This document shows, one piece after another, positions 49,185 to 63,400 of a DNA stretch of 64,000 nucleotides. Both the position numbers and the translations under genes were made by a program. Every line of letters starts with the position of its first letter. The stretch's first letter is position 1. The DNA lies in the NCBI GenBank assembly GCA_964019055.1, contig OZ025217.1:5316617-5380616 (forward strand). Reading direction: 5' to 3'. The DNA is from Anthopleura xanthogrammica. Lineage: Eukaryota > Cnidaria > Anthozoa > Actiniaria > Actiniidae. The notes below the pieces were generated by a model that was not told the DNA's origin, searched no databases, and worked only from the letters and a program-made list of their open reading frames with translations.

Positions 49185-52100
49185 TCATCCTCTCGCCAAC
49201 CGGAATCCACATTGTTTATTCAAATAACTAGAAATATAGAGAAGAACTAATGCTGGGATTGCCGCGATGACAGCAATCCATGCAAGCATTACAAGAACGC
49301 AGCGGCACCGAGAGGGGTAATCACACTCGCACATGCATCCTCCACATCCCTCGCAGTGGTTACAGGTCCCTTCGTGAGAATATAGATATGATATAAACGT
49401 GAATGGAACCAGGATCATCAAATCAACAAGGCATATGGCTTCGAACATCTTATCTTTATTAGACAACCACTCGGCTTGTGGCTTGCAAATGAATCCAGAA
49501 TACACTATGCCAGTTTGAAAGAGGTCCTCGATAAGCATCAGATAACCTACAATTTGGCCTGCGATCTCGTGATAGCGAAGCTTGTCAAAAAGCCTGCGTC
49601 CATGCTTGTCAACAGTGTCGCAATTGTTAAAAGAAGGACGGCCGCATTCAAAGTTTTTTCCACAGATTGCAGGCCAGCGTCCAGAACATTTGTATGGTAT
49701 GATGTGGTAGTTTTCATCTGGCACAAGATTGTAGCTCTGGGTCATTTGGAGGCAAAATAAAGTATAGAATTAGTCAACTATTAATATTATTTAAGAATTA
49801 AGATTGAAGTATTAATCAAGTAAGTTGCTTAGCATGGTTAATGATTTTTTTTTAAATTTAACTTACTTCTAATATAAATCACGGCAACATGTTCCTTTAA
49901 GGTGACTGACTACTTTAGCAAGGAATAATTACAAAATGTTCTTAGAAAGATATTTTACACAGAATTTAACGCTGATTCCAAAAATGAAAAGAAAAATGGG
50001 GTGTCCCGAGCTCGTTTTCGAGATAATGAATTTTGAATATGACCATCTTGACAAGATTTCGAAAGAAAAATGGCGGAAATCAAGCTTTGCACACAAAAAA
50101 TCATAACTCAAACATTAAAGAAACTCTGGAAGCAATTTTCTCAGGAAATGTACCTTGAGCCATATTTTCGAAGATGAACTAAAAATATTTGAAGAAAGTT
50201 TTTTAAAAAAGCTAAAAATTCAGCATCGTGTTAACTCAATAAGCTGAAAATCGTACTCAAACGACAACAAAAAAAATCACATAAACGCTTTTTTTATAAG
50301 TTCGAATAATTACGTTTTTTTCAAACTTTCTCAAAAGATTGATTTTTACCTGTTGTTTTAGGAAATTCAAAGAAAAGTATAGAGTCCCGAGCAAAATTCG
50401 GGGTTTTTGCCCAGTTGAAGTTCAAAACGTGTATGGTTCCTCAATAAAATTTTGAAGTTTGTTATGCGGTTTTGAGCGGTTTTTGTGCGCGCGCACATCG
50501 TGGGCTCAAATTGAACGTTTAAAAGTAGTCAGTCACCTTAACTCATAATTTGAAACCTTAAACCAGTTCTCCGCTTCGTTTTTTAGAGTAATTTTTTTAT
50601 ACGAAACCATAGTTTTTTAAAACTGAGTGCCTAATATTGTAGTTTTAGCGCTTTTTCTGATATTTCATGATATTTCAAAAACCGCGGAATAGAAACATTT
50701 TAATATGGTCAAATTACACCTAATTGCAAGAACGTTAACGTTGTCATATCAATCCCGTAATTCCGATATTCACAACTACAAAACCAGGATCCGTTCTCGT
50801 TCTTTTTCTTATGCCGTCCGCTGCTTCTCTTTTTAAGGCACTGTTGACCACTGTTGTTCATTTAATTTAAATCGATCATGAAAGCTAAGTTTAAAAGAAT
50901 CTATCTCGCTGTTTTTGAAATATCAGGAAATATGGTTTCCTATAAATAGTGGTTTCATTTAAAAACTTCAATCTCTAAAACGAAAACTTTCAAGGTTTCA
51001 AAACATTTTCAAAACTATTTTCTGTTCCTTCTACATTTAAAAGGTGTTGTGCTTTTTCAATTCTGGAATCGAGAATTAAAAATAAACTAGACGCTCTTGG
51101 AGCGTTCACTGGGTTGCTTGTGCGAGAGCTCGCCCACTCACCAATCCTATATACTCTATTATTTCTTACCAAAGTGTTCCTTTTGGGTTCAAAGTCCCCC
51201 TTTATTAAAAACATTTTAAATTCTAGTAAGGCATTAGTGTTGCGTTACTGACTTGTCAACGCGTATTAGATTTCTACTTGACCTACTAGAGTACCTTTCA
51301 AGACTAGCTGATGAAATAAACATATCTATTTCAGTATCGAAACTGTTCGCTGCAAAACAAACGTTTTATCAATGTAAATACTCTTAGCCAAAATGTGTTT
51401 AACTGGTCATTTGTTTTTCCCTCAGTTTTTGTTTTCTGTATTTTCATAAATGGAAATATTCAACAAGGAGTCTTGGCAGTCCGCTTTCTTGTAGATCACT
51501 ATCAGCTCGTCTGACTTCTACAAGTTCTTGGAGTCAGCTTTCATCAAAGCTTTGTTTGTCTCTCGTTTTGTAGTTTGTCTCTCGTTCTGTAGTTTGTCTC
51601 AGTATATTTTTTTGTATCTGAGATCTGGTAAGATCTAGTTTGATCATAGCTAGGTAGTTTATAGATTCTCTTAGTCTATTTTGACTAGTTTGTCTAGTTC
51701 TACGATTCTCATACCGTAGTTTGCTCATAGATTCTCAAAGATAGTTCATAGATTCTCAGACTTCTCTCTTTGAGTATGTGGACCAACCCGTTCCAAAATC
51801 GCTCAATAACATCTTTTAGTGTGTGTCTACCACGTACGGCGTGTGTGTTTGTAAGTAGTTTAAGCGTAGCGTTAAAAAACCTAAAAACAATAGTACGCAA
51901 CATGCCTACTGTACAGACAAACTAGTACTTCACGAACCCTGAACGAATGAATTAATGGTGACACAACACTAAAAACTATAAATACATCGATGTCGTGTGG
52001 CAACTTCATTGGACATTGGACATTGTTTACAAGTTCTCGACCAATCATGAGGTGTGAAATTATGGTCTACCTGACGCCCGAAAAACGGATCTCATTTTAA

Positions 52101-52736
52101 GACTGGTTTGCTACCATAGCAACCCAGTAATCAGCACGGAATTGAGCTGGGTTTTGTTCATTAAAATCCAAAACTGCATTGGCATAATAAATTACACATA
52201 ATAAATAATAAGTAAATATCCTCACTCTAAAGTTCTTGGTTTTGAGCCACCAATACGGGATTATATTGGCGGCTAGTCAGTGTAAGAAAACATATTCCGT
52301 ATTGGCCGTACAATCCTATATTCTCCGGAATTGTCTAGGTTCTAGGATATCAAACATGGAATGATTTTGGAAGGATTTGGGAAGGATTTGGGAAGGATTT
52401 TGGGCTTCTAGCATCATTTCACTACTGACCAGGCTTGAGTTGGCATTCATCTATTTAACTGAGCCCTTACTCGTCCCCACACTCTGAAATATCAATTACC
52501 TCGTATCCTTTAACATAGATTTTGCCAACACACCGAAGTGCACTAAAGACTGTAGATACAATCATCAATCCATACGCTATACTCATTTTTTCAGAGTAAG
52601 TCGACGGAAGCATCAGCGCTAGCTTGGACAAGTTGTGCGTCTCAATACCATCAATCACCACGTTATAAAGTAGATACACAAGGTTTAAACCAAAAGAAAT
52701 CAAACAGTAAAGGGCTTTCACCAGTCCTACACACAT
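49185..52736 (-). CDS. Gene E: two-exon multi-pass membrane protein, family not recognised
   Basis: Exon 1, 52736-52500 (79 codons from ATG, donor GTAATT), and exon 2, 49736-49185 (183 aa plus stop, acceptor ACCCAG), join in phase 0 to about 262 aa. Exon 1 holds two hydrophobic segments, around ALYCLISFGLNLVYLLYNVV and YGLMIVSTVFSALRCVG. Exon 2 begins with a cysteine-containing loop, then segments around IVGYLMLIEDLFQTGIVY, VDLMILVPFTFISYLY and VLVMLAWIAVIAAIPALVLL. A short Cys-rich loop (HCEGCGGCMCEC) lies before the last. Five membrane spans are likely, with no obvious cleaved signal peptide apart from the first span. I do not recognise the family. The 2.8-kb intron carries repeats. It stands between a DNA transposon and gene D, with no visible functional link to the ARB2 cluster. 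Confidence 0.6.
49898..50541. mobile_element. Foldback element with TTAAGGTGACTGACTACTTT ends
   Basis: The left TTAAGGTGACTGACTACTTT and right AAAGTAGTCAGTCACCTTAA are inverted. The right half (about 50370-50520) matches, in opposite orientation, bases 900-1015. It lies inside the gene E intron. Confidence 0.6.
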
Positions 52737-53960
52737 TTTCCTTGAAAAACCTCCAGTTGGCTCGATACAACAAGTCAGTAGAGAAGCTTTATTAGTGCGA
52801 AATGTTGAGTCAACAGACTCACTTCTTGGAAACCACTCCCTTTCAAGGAAATATGTAATTTATGCATAACACTTTCACTAAACGAAGTCTTAGCTAACAG
52901 AAACATGTCATCCTTTGTTTTCGCTTGACCCCTGGATAAATTTCGCCAGACTAGACGACACTAACTAAACATTGGCTATTTTTATACTAGAGACGCTTTT
53001 AAAATACGTCTGGTTGAACTTGGGCAAACTTTTTTAGTGCGTCTTTTTATACATCTCTAAGGCTAAGGTCGAACGTCGAACTTTACATGAGCCGAAAGCA
53101 TTGAAAACAATGGATAATAAGGCGGTCTTCTTCTAGCGTCCGAAACGTCAGTAAGTGATCTCTCTTATTTTTTACGGTGTAAAATTTAACTTTTTATCCA
53201 TACGGTCTTCTTTGATGTCGTTAGGTTCGGCTCATGAGAAGATCGATGTTTGACCTTAGTGTGAGTTCGTCACTTATATACACCCTATGAAAAAAGAGTA
53301 CTGAAAAGACTGATAAAAGTAAAATGAGCACCATGAATGATCAATCATGTCAGTCAAAAATATATTTCGATTAAGAGAAAGAGCATGTCTAAATTAGTTA
53401 TTTGTTACAGTTCTGTTGTTATATATTAAATCACTGCAGAGTTATAAGCATTTGAAATGTACCAAAAACACGAAAACGAGGCTAACAGGCCCTTTTGTTG
53501 TTGTTTCCATACAAATCTTTCTAATTTCAAACAGCTGTAGCTTTTTATCATTTCATGATACTACACTGGAATTTTTGCAGATTACTAATTTTGATATACG
53601 TTTTACAAAGTCACGGCCAACCAAGAAGGGCATGGCAAATTTGACAACTTTAAAGCTAAATTTGAGGGCTTTGCGGACTCCAAATCGAAAAAAAAAATTG
53701 CAGTGCATATCTACGACATTAGGAGAATTCAAATCGAACAAGAAAGTCCGAAGCCATATGTACACTTTAAAATAGTTCGTGTAAACGCATGATGAGTTGT
53801 TTCTGCCTAGCTGGTCTGTTACAACGTTCTTTATTTATCACAACGCTTAATATCACAATCACAACGCTGGATGCGGTAAGATACGGTAAAAACGGCTCAT
53901 ATGGAAACCGCTCTACTAATCCCTGCCCATTTCAATCTTTTCCTGTACTAATCCAAATCT
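52737..53960. other. Upstream region of gene E and space before gene D
   Basis: No gene recognised. A 119-aa open frame at 53416-53775 has no family features or start context. Some local repeats are present (53090-53240). Confidence 0.4.
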
Positions 53961-53963
53961 TGT

Positions 53964-54490
53964 GTTTGGGTTGCCTGTGTTAAAATTAGATTCCAGTTTT
54001 ACTCGTCAAATGAGAGGAACGCCTAGCAACATGCTGAATCGAATGTGAAACCAAAAACCACCCAGGAAATTCCCCGAAAAACTTCACAATGCATGGTTGT
54101 TTCTAAGATTATTTCTTCCTCGTTTTGTCTTATATTGCAGCTACTTTTAGTCTTAAAGGTAAGACTTTGCATCGCCATTACATTGTGCAAGATCAAGTAC
54201 ATAATGTACAATTTAGTAAGCTTACTTGTCTGTGAAATATCAATTTGAAATTTCCAGTCGTGTGGTTTCTTGGAACCCAGCGAATACCAAGACTCTTGTA
54301 GGACCGATATTTACACAAGTCGCTCGAGGTTTTGTCCGAAAGGAAGGGAAAGAATGGATATGGGTAACAGTAAGTATTATATATATATATTTGGCCAAAC
54401 GTTTTATCTTGAAAATATAACTTCAAACCATGAACATTTTCTTACAAAGATCTTTTAAAATCTTTATTTAAATATATTAGAGTGATTTTA
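53964..54490 (+). repeat. Segmental duplication, gene D upstream copy
   Basis: The partner of 24279-24855. It holds the gene D first exon, with ATGGATATGGGTAACA before GTAAGT. Confidence 0.8.
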
Positions 54491-57400
54491 ATTGGTCTAA
54501 CAGTGAAAGTAAAGGCCCTGTTACACGCTGAAACTTTTAGTTGATACTTGTGTGCAAGACAAGTTTCAGAACGAATTGCACCGTGTGACACCCCAGCTTT
54601 GTGAACTTTCGTCGCGAGAAAGTTTCACGAAAAGTAGAACTACTTTCTATTCATACAACTAAAATAAAGGTACAACTTTAGAATACCTCGCAAATCATAT
54701 GCATACTCTTATCCCTTATTGTTCTTCTATTGTTATTATATTGTTCTCTAAAAGTTTTCTGAATTCTAAACAGTGGGTGCAGAGTATTCTAATTTAGAAT
54801 GATTAAATTAATTTTACTTGGGACCATTTTTAAATTGGTCCCAAGTAAAATTTATTTAATCATTCTAGAGACGATGTAGAAATTCCATTTGAGGTTTTCT
54901 GGAAAGTCTTGGAGATATATACTGATATTGATGTGATATATGCTTCTCAAATTCATGAAAAATTAATGACGAGAAAAAAAAAGGAAATCACTACCATAAT
55001 AGTGGTTTGGATATGTGATCTTTAAATGAGCATAAAATTTGGCCAACTTTTGCTTTGATTTTCTCCTAGAATTATCCATGATTTTGAGAAGATAGATATT
55101 ACACTTGAAAGAGGTTTTTTCTTGATATCCAAACACCTTGAAGTCGGTTTTGATATTAGATGAAACACTCTTTCCCATGATAGTTTGATCTACAGTATTA
55201 CATGAACATGTGTTGAAGTTCTTAATATGATAAAATGGTAGCCATGAGATAAATTAATGAATATCTTGAATTGTTTGAGATCAGTGTTTACAACAAAAAG
55301 CAAAGAATCAATGACATTGAACCAGGATCTTGACAAAGAAACAAAACCATCAATCAAGTATGGCCGCTATGAATTTCAAGGTGGGTATTTTTCTTTGCTA
55401 ACTGGGTGATCTTATGGTTCAAAAAAAGTATAATCTTTGCGTAATATTGTATAAAGGCTAATCACAACAGGATGATTTGGATTCTACTTTTATTCGAAAG
55501 CATGCATGCTTACACATTGGCCATCTGGCATTCAACAACCTGTTCTTGCACATGTGCACTAACTAACTCATGTCAGTCTCCTAATAACTTCATTTTGCTT
55601 TGTCAATTATTTAATTTTGCATGTATAATTGTTTGGTCACAGAGGTTGATGGTCAACATGTACTTCGGGACATTGATACTGGAAACAAATTTGAATTTGA
55701 TTTTTTTAATGGTGACAGAACACGGAACCAACAAAGATATGAACAGCTAGGGGAGGTAATTACACCTATTTCAATTAACATTGATAACGGGAGATCTGAA
55801 ATGGTTGATCTGAGACCAATAGGAATTGTGGAAGGCTGAATGCTCATCTCATAAATATTGTAAATACAAAGTTGCAATCATGCTTGAATGGTATATTGAA
55901 CTTCTAATTTGTATCACTTATTGCATTAATTCACAAAAAATCATGTTGACACCCACTAGTCCTATTGGTCTCTGATCGACTATTCCAGATCTCCCATTAT
56001 CAACTTTAAATGTATTACTAAAAATTCAAATTTGATCTGTTTAGTGTATACTGACTATAAATAATAAACATCTTTAATTCAGTACTATATTAGTGTTTTA
56101 TTGGGTGTAAAACCACAAAGCGTACATGAGTGTAGCTGAGTGCTTTTAGGCCCGGTAAAACAGTGACGTGCTGCAAGTTTATTGAATGATTTATTGACTG
56201 CTTCAAAAATGATCTCAAGAGATAATTTATTAATAAATTCTGGTAATCATTGGTTATTGAACAGCTCCAAAAACAAATTTCCATAGTGATTTGTAGGTCA
56301 CTGTCATGCGCATGCCAATATCAAGATAGGAGCAGTAGTTGATGAAATTTTCAGGGTTGTTAGTCATCGTATGTGAGACTGACCTTCATGAGGGTCTATA
56401 TAAGTCTTCATATAAATTTGGTTGCACCTTTATCTCTGATAAAGCCATCCTCATTAGTATTTTTTATTTAAAGAATGCTACTGATGAAGAGAACTTTATT
56501 GTGTATAAAGCTCCATGCATGCATGTAACATATGTATGGTCCCTCCAATTGGACTGAAGACTCATGAATAATTTATACATATAATTACACATTCCAGGCT
56601 ATAACAGATTATGTCTATGAATACCTGGAAAAGACACTCAAACTCAAGAAAGTCACCATTCCAGTAAGTAGAATAAGAATAATTTCTTTTATCAATTAGT
56701 ATGTACATGTACATAAAGGGGTGACAGAATGGACTCTATTCCAACCCATTCTTTCTCAATTGCATTCTCATTCTTTCTCTATTACCATTCTGTTATTCAC
56801 ATTTCCTTGTCCTACTCTCTATTCTTTTTCAATGTTACTTGCATTTCATTATTCAATTCTCATCCAATGAATTCCATTCTGATTTGCTTGTCATTCTTAT
56901 TCTCATTTTCATTCTTTCTCTTCTCATTCATTCTAATCGTGCAGGTGTGTGCTAAAGCAAAGGATCCCAAAGGGTTTTTCTTTATGAGTGATGATGCTCT
57001 TAAATCTGAAAAACTGATGATTCTTATCCATGGCAGTGGTGTGGTACGAGCTGGTCAGTGGGCAAGAAGGTTTGTATCTTGTTAGGGGTGAGATCAAAAC
57101 AATTGCCGTCTTAAACAGAATATTATGACAAATAAAAAATTCGGAATTATTTTTGAATTTTTTTACCTAAATAAGATGCTCATAAACCAGTACTGTGTTC
57201 CACTATGCATGAAACAGTTCCTGTAGTTGATAAAGGGCGCCATTTGTTGTCATACAACCCTCTGTTAAAAATAATCCTGGATCCACCATTGTTATTAGAG
57301 GGGAAGCAAGGGCAGATCCAGGAATTTTTGAAAGGGGGGGGGTCCAACCAGCTGATCTAAAATAATGACGTAGAAATGACGTCACGTTTACCAAGTTAAT

Positions 57401-60400
57401 CAACTGCTGTAGGCTGGAGCAGCTAGGGGGTTTGGGGGCATGCTTCCCCGAAAAAAATTGAAATTCAGACTCTCGCAAATGCGATTTCCAGCAGTTTGAG
57501 AGGCATTAGACTTCCTTCAAAAGTCGAATATTCCATTTGGTTAAGAAGAAGTGAAATCTTGAAATCGAATTTATAAGCTCGCTTAATATTTTTTTTGCCA
57601 TTTTTTTTTTAAGGATCGAGACCTTGCTCGATATTTTTTTGGGATTTAACCCCCCCCCCCCATCAAATATCAAACTGCCCGTCCCTAACCTCAAATATGA
57701 CAGGGGGTCATAACCCCCCGACCCTCCCCCTGGATCCGTCCTTAGGAAGGGCAGTGTTACCTGGTACCCACCACCAGCTCTGGAAGTGAAATTTTGGATT
57801 TTCTCGAATATCTTCAGAACTAAAAGTAAAATCCCAGGAATGAATGTATTGTATTTTTATATTAGACCGTTGTTACCATTGGTAGTGAAACTTGTGTGCA
57901 ATGGCGTTATGAGATGAGGTTCACGGGGTGTTACACAGCACAATTTTGTCCTGAAACTTGTTCGGGACACACGTTTTGGTTGCACGAGTAGAAAGCAGTA
58001 AGCCGTTCTACATTTCGTGAAACTTTCTCCCGATTCTGCAATTCGTTCTGCAACTAGTCTCACAATGCTGTTACATACAAGTTTCAGCTAAAAGTTTCAA
58101 TGTGTAACAGGGGCTTTAAAAGATGTGCTTTGTCAGCCCCCTTTTCCTTAATGCTCTACTGTACAGCATAACATACATATAACAAGACATGGCATGGTGT
58201 GACATTTAACAAATAGAAAACGTTTGCTGTGTTTACATAGCCTGATATAAACACGAGGGAAGTTTGGGAGAAGTCGAGAGCTGTTGTGTAAAACCGAGCT
58301 GCAGGTGAGGTTTACACAGAGCCCAAGACTTCTCCCAAACTTTCCCGAATGTTTATATCAGGCTATGTAAACACGGCATAACGTTTTTTATTTGTTTTAT
58401 AAAATATTGAAATTGCCGTGTTTACATAGCTTCATGTAAACACAGCTATCAGCCAATCAGAGCGCGTGTTATATCTGAACTATTTTATAAAACCTGATAT
58501 AATGTGATAAAGACATAACATATGATGACATGTCACATGATGTCACATAACAAGACATGGCATGGTGTGACATAACCTGATATAATGTGATGAGACATAA
58601 CATATGATGACATGTCACATGATGCCACATGATGTGATAGGACTGATACAACAAAATACAATCCAATGATAACAATAAGAGGGATGATTTTCAACACTAA
58701 GCAATTATTGGATTAGTTGAACTCTAACTATTTTTCATTTTGTTACTATTCAGTTTGATCATCAATCACAGTTTTGAATCTGGGACAATGGTTCCATATA
58801 TTGAAGAAGCAAAAAGGGTATGCATGTGATGATTCCTTTAGTGAATTGAATGTGAAGTCCATTGAAATAGACCATTCTTCATTGTGCTTTGAGGCAGTCC
58901 TTTGTCCCCCCCCCCCCCCCAAATTTGCAGTGGCTTAGTGGTGAGAGCTAGTGCTTGCCTCTCACCAATGCGTGTTCATGATCTGGGTTCAATTCCTGTG
59001 TCATGTGAGCTTGTTGGTTCTCTAGTATGCTTTGAGGGTTTTTCTCCAGATTTTCTGGTTTTCCTCCCTTCACAAAAATCAACTTCTAAATTCCAAATTC
59101 AATCATGGAATGTGAGCTACATGTTTGTTAGCTACTGGCTATTAAGTGCTACCCTGGTAAGACATTAGGAAGGTTTCATGATATATATGGTACAATGTGA
59201 GAACAATGGCAGCGAGTTTTACAGTTAATGGTTCAGTGGAATTTTATTTTAGATTTGAATATTGAGAAAAGATGAAATTTAGGATAAAAATGTGCTTTTA
59301 AGTATTGCTTCTGCTCTGGTAAACCTTGGCAATCAAAATCACTGCTCATAATATGATTATAGATGTTATCTCATAATCAGTGGTTGATTAACCAATCACA
59401 CAAGGACCGTCAAGCATCCTAAAAAGTGTGTGGGGGGAGGGGGAGGGGCTTAGGGGCTTAGATTGGAAAATATAAGAGACTAGTATGAAAAATGAAAAAT
59501 TGGGAGGGCTAGATAGCCACGGTCCCTGGCACCACATGCAAAATTCTATATTCAAGTCTAAAATTGTACTTATACTTAATATTCATGAAATCATTTTTTT
59601 CAGGAGGGTTTTGGTGTGCTTATAACTAATGGCAATCATAATTATGATGAGAACGTGCACGAATATATTAAGGTAAAACATCCTACCATGCAAAGGTAGC
59701 CTACCAGAAATTGATATTAAACTATTACTAATAATAAATAAGGTTTAAGGGTTAAAAGGTCGAAATATAGACGAAATTAGTTCCCAAAAGAAATTGTACT
59801 TTGATGCGTAAAAGAAGATTTAAAAAAAGTTTAGAAGCATATTAAACGAAGCTTAATAATAGATACTCACTGGCCAATAAATGTCCTGGGGAGGGGAGGG
59901 GAGGGGAGGGGGAATTGCAGTTCCTCTTCGACCCAAGTTTAATTCTCCTGCTTTGCATAGCTCCTGCTATGTCAGCTAATCATGAGATATAGACAGTTTA
60001 AAGACAGTTTCATGTCAAAATATCCCAATACATTTTCTCTTATTTGGTGCTTGATCTAACATGATTGGAACGAGTGCAAAATTATAAGAGAAAATATATT
60101 CACTGGTTTCTGTAACTTGTTATCCTTCACTGCACATTAAAACTATTGTGTTTATGCAAAGTGCTCCTTAAATTTGATGCAACGAGTTTTCTTACGACCC
60201 ATAAAGCATTTCGTTTTGGCAAATGAGCCAAAACGAAATGCTTTATGGGTCGTAAGAAAGCTCGTAACAACCTCAAAGTTCGCAGAAATGTAGGCAGTGT
60301 TATGTTCTTTTTGAGTATTAAATAAATATTTCAAAATTTGGAGTTTTATTACATCATGCTTTGGTACTCTCTTCTGCCATCACCTGTACAGAATTGCGCA

Positions 60401-63400
60401 GTACATTGAACATCTAACAATCTTACTTCCGGTCATTGTCCTTGCTAATGACACTGATGTGGCTTTACATTTCTTCCACAGGGCTGTGAAAATCCCCAGG
60501 ATCACTTCGTATATGTCTGGAACAAGTTCATCAAGAAAGCTAAGGCCAAGCACATCGTGATTTTTGCACACAGTTTTGGTGGGGTAGTAGTTCTACATGG
60601 CGTAAGTATTTTGCTGGCTTACCTTTCAATGCAACCACTATTAATATCGATATACCTTGTAGCCATTATTTTCATAGTATGTAAGTTCATTGCCATCTTA
60701 ATGTTATCCCATCCTCTATCATTGCTTTTCATTTCATTCTCATCTCTTTGAGTGGGATGGAAGGCATGTGCTGCTACGGCGCCATCTCTCACCGCTGTGT
60801 AAAAAGTTTCATCCCTTCAACTTATCCCATCCTCTATTATGTTCATCCATTTCATTATCATCTCATTGAATGGGATGGGAGGTCGATGGGAGGCATGTGC
60901 TGCTACAGCGCTGTCTCTCATCGCTGAGTTCATGTCTGGGGTCGCGCGCGCGTTCAATTCTCAACCTTACCGCATATGTGAGTTGAGTTTGTTTGATGTG
61001 TTGTTCTCTCTCTTGGCACGAGGGCTCCGGGTTCTCGGGTTTTCTTCCCTCCGTAAAAATCAATATGTGATTTGAGTGTTGTGTGTTGTGAATATAGAAT
61101 GTAGTGGTATAGTGTGTAGACTGGGAGTGATGGTTGCAAAATATATTTTTTCTCAACTTTCACAGTCCATCTCATTGTATCTCATTTCATATTCCATCAT
61201 GTCTGATCCATCTCATCCCATCCTGTACCATCTCTTTTCATTTCATTTCATCTCGTGTTATTTCGATTTTACGCCATTTCTTACGGTGAACATGCTGTAA
61301 GTCAGTGTCGTATGTTTTCCACTTATAAAAAAACCGCTCGAAGTGGCCTTTTACTGTGGTGTTGTTTTAGGTGAGGAACATCAAAGAAGCTATGAAACGG
61401 ATCAAAGCTGTAGCTTTCACAGATTCTGTTCACAGTGTCGGCCGAAAAGAATCAACAAACATCAAAAAATGGTTTAAACAGGTCAGTACCTAAAGTATAT
61501 TTGTTATGACATTAAAAATCCCACGGTACGAACCACAGGGAGCCCAATTTAGATAAAAATGCTAGACGAAAAAATATATATTTTTACATAAAACATCATA
61601 GGAAAATTTAATAGGGAAACAAAGGCGCGCGAACAAATCTTACTGTGTTTTTGCTTGGTTTTCCTGTTCGCTTGTAGCACACTTTCTTAGCCTCTAACAC
61701 AATTTGTACTGGGATACCTATACAATGTAATACAATAAATTTATTTCAAGAAGCAAACGCAATAACCTTTTACAGTTTTCTAACTTACGGCCTTCAAGAA
61801 AAATATAAATAGATAGACAATATAAATCATTAATTAAATAATATATACAATAAATACAACAATATTGGTTCAAAATATAAATATAGCGAGAATTGTTAAA
61901 TATTGACAAATAGTTATTTTATTAATACAGTAATGAATATTTGACAGGGTGGGCTTTCTGTGCGAAAAACAGTTACAGTTTATAGAATAGCGACAGTTGG
62001 GGCACAGGAGATCTTTTAGATGCTCAACCGTAGACATGCGCGAACGAAATAGATTACGTACTTTTAACTTCATAAAGCGAAAGACACCTTTCCACGGATC
62101 ACGGACGACTGCATGGCTAGCCTCGTTTTCGCCTCCTCGACCCAGGTAGTCCGTGTGTGTCCGCCATGTTTGAAATCGGTGTATGTCTTTGAATAAACTT
62201 TGGCACCTTTTGGTTGCCAATTTTTGCTTGTACTGATCCATAGCGTTTTGCTTCATTAGAAAGGAAGGAATTGGGTGCGCTCTGAAAAACCACTAGACGC
62301 ACCGGTGAAGATTAACTGTAAAGGTGACTGTGACCAAGTGTCTGCAGGTATGCATGACAAAAAAATATTAGCAAAGGGGCTATAATCATATTTGCACTAC
62401 TAACAGGAAGATGTAAACATTTAATTAGGGTAAGAGGCCCATGCATGCAAATTTTTATTTCTCGTCGCAGAATAAAAACCCCAAAAAAAGCTTTTAGTCA
62501 CGGTTAGAATATTATTTCGACTTTTTATTTTCTTAATATCGGTCTTTTATTTTATTTAGCACACGGTGAAAACATTTTTTGAAAATTCGTTACTTTTCAC
62601 AAGGCGTCAAAGTACCCTAGTAAATAAATTTTTTTCAGCGTTATAAATTTATTGGAAGACAATGAAATTTCAGCATTTTAAAGTTAAAACATCATATAAA
62701 ACAGTTGTTTATGAGTTAAACATGTAGATATTTTTGCAAAGGCACGCGAGCCCCCCGAAGTTGGAGTATATTTTGGCTCTCTCAAAGGGTCAATTATTGA
62801 CAAATTCGTTTTTCTCGTTTTTCTCGGAAATGAAGCCATATTTCGACAAATGAAACATACCATGATATATCTCGCATATAGGCCTACCCAATACCAAAAT
62901 ATGAGCGAAATCGAATTTTTGACTGTTGCCGGCAAATTTTGATTTTGTTCGATTTTTGCTGACATCTTCTCTTAATAACTTTGTGTCTTCCGACAATGTT
63001 ATGGAAATACTTTGATTGACGTCCACCAAACATGAACCCTATTTTGTCCCGATGGCAAATTTTACGATTTGGCGCATGTAACTAGGAATAACTTTGTAAA
63101 AAATAAGGCCAGCTATTCCGAGGTGAAGGAAAAAACTGTTTCGAGTTGCAGTGCAAAGGGATGTTCAGGTCTGATTAAGGGGCCGAAATAGACGCGTCAG
63201 CACGTCTTGGAAATATATCTCCTAAATCAGTCCCACAATGCACCTTAATTCCAACTCGACCCAGTTTTTTCCCTCAACCTCAGAACAGATAATAACAAGC
63301 TTAGCGTGAGAAAAAAGACATCCTTTTGCTCCTCGTTCTCTCCGCGAAACTAGATTTTGTTACTGTTTTTCCCCCAGCGACGATGGATCATACCATGACG

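Noticed and set aside
53416..53775. 119-aa plus frame
   Set aside because: No domain, no start context, and composition like the surrounding AT-rich DNA.
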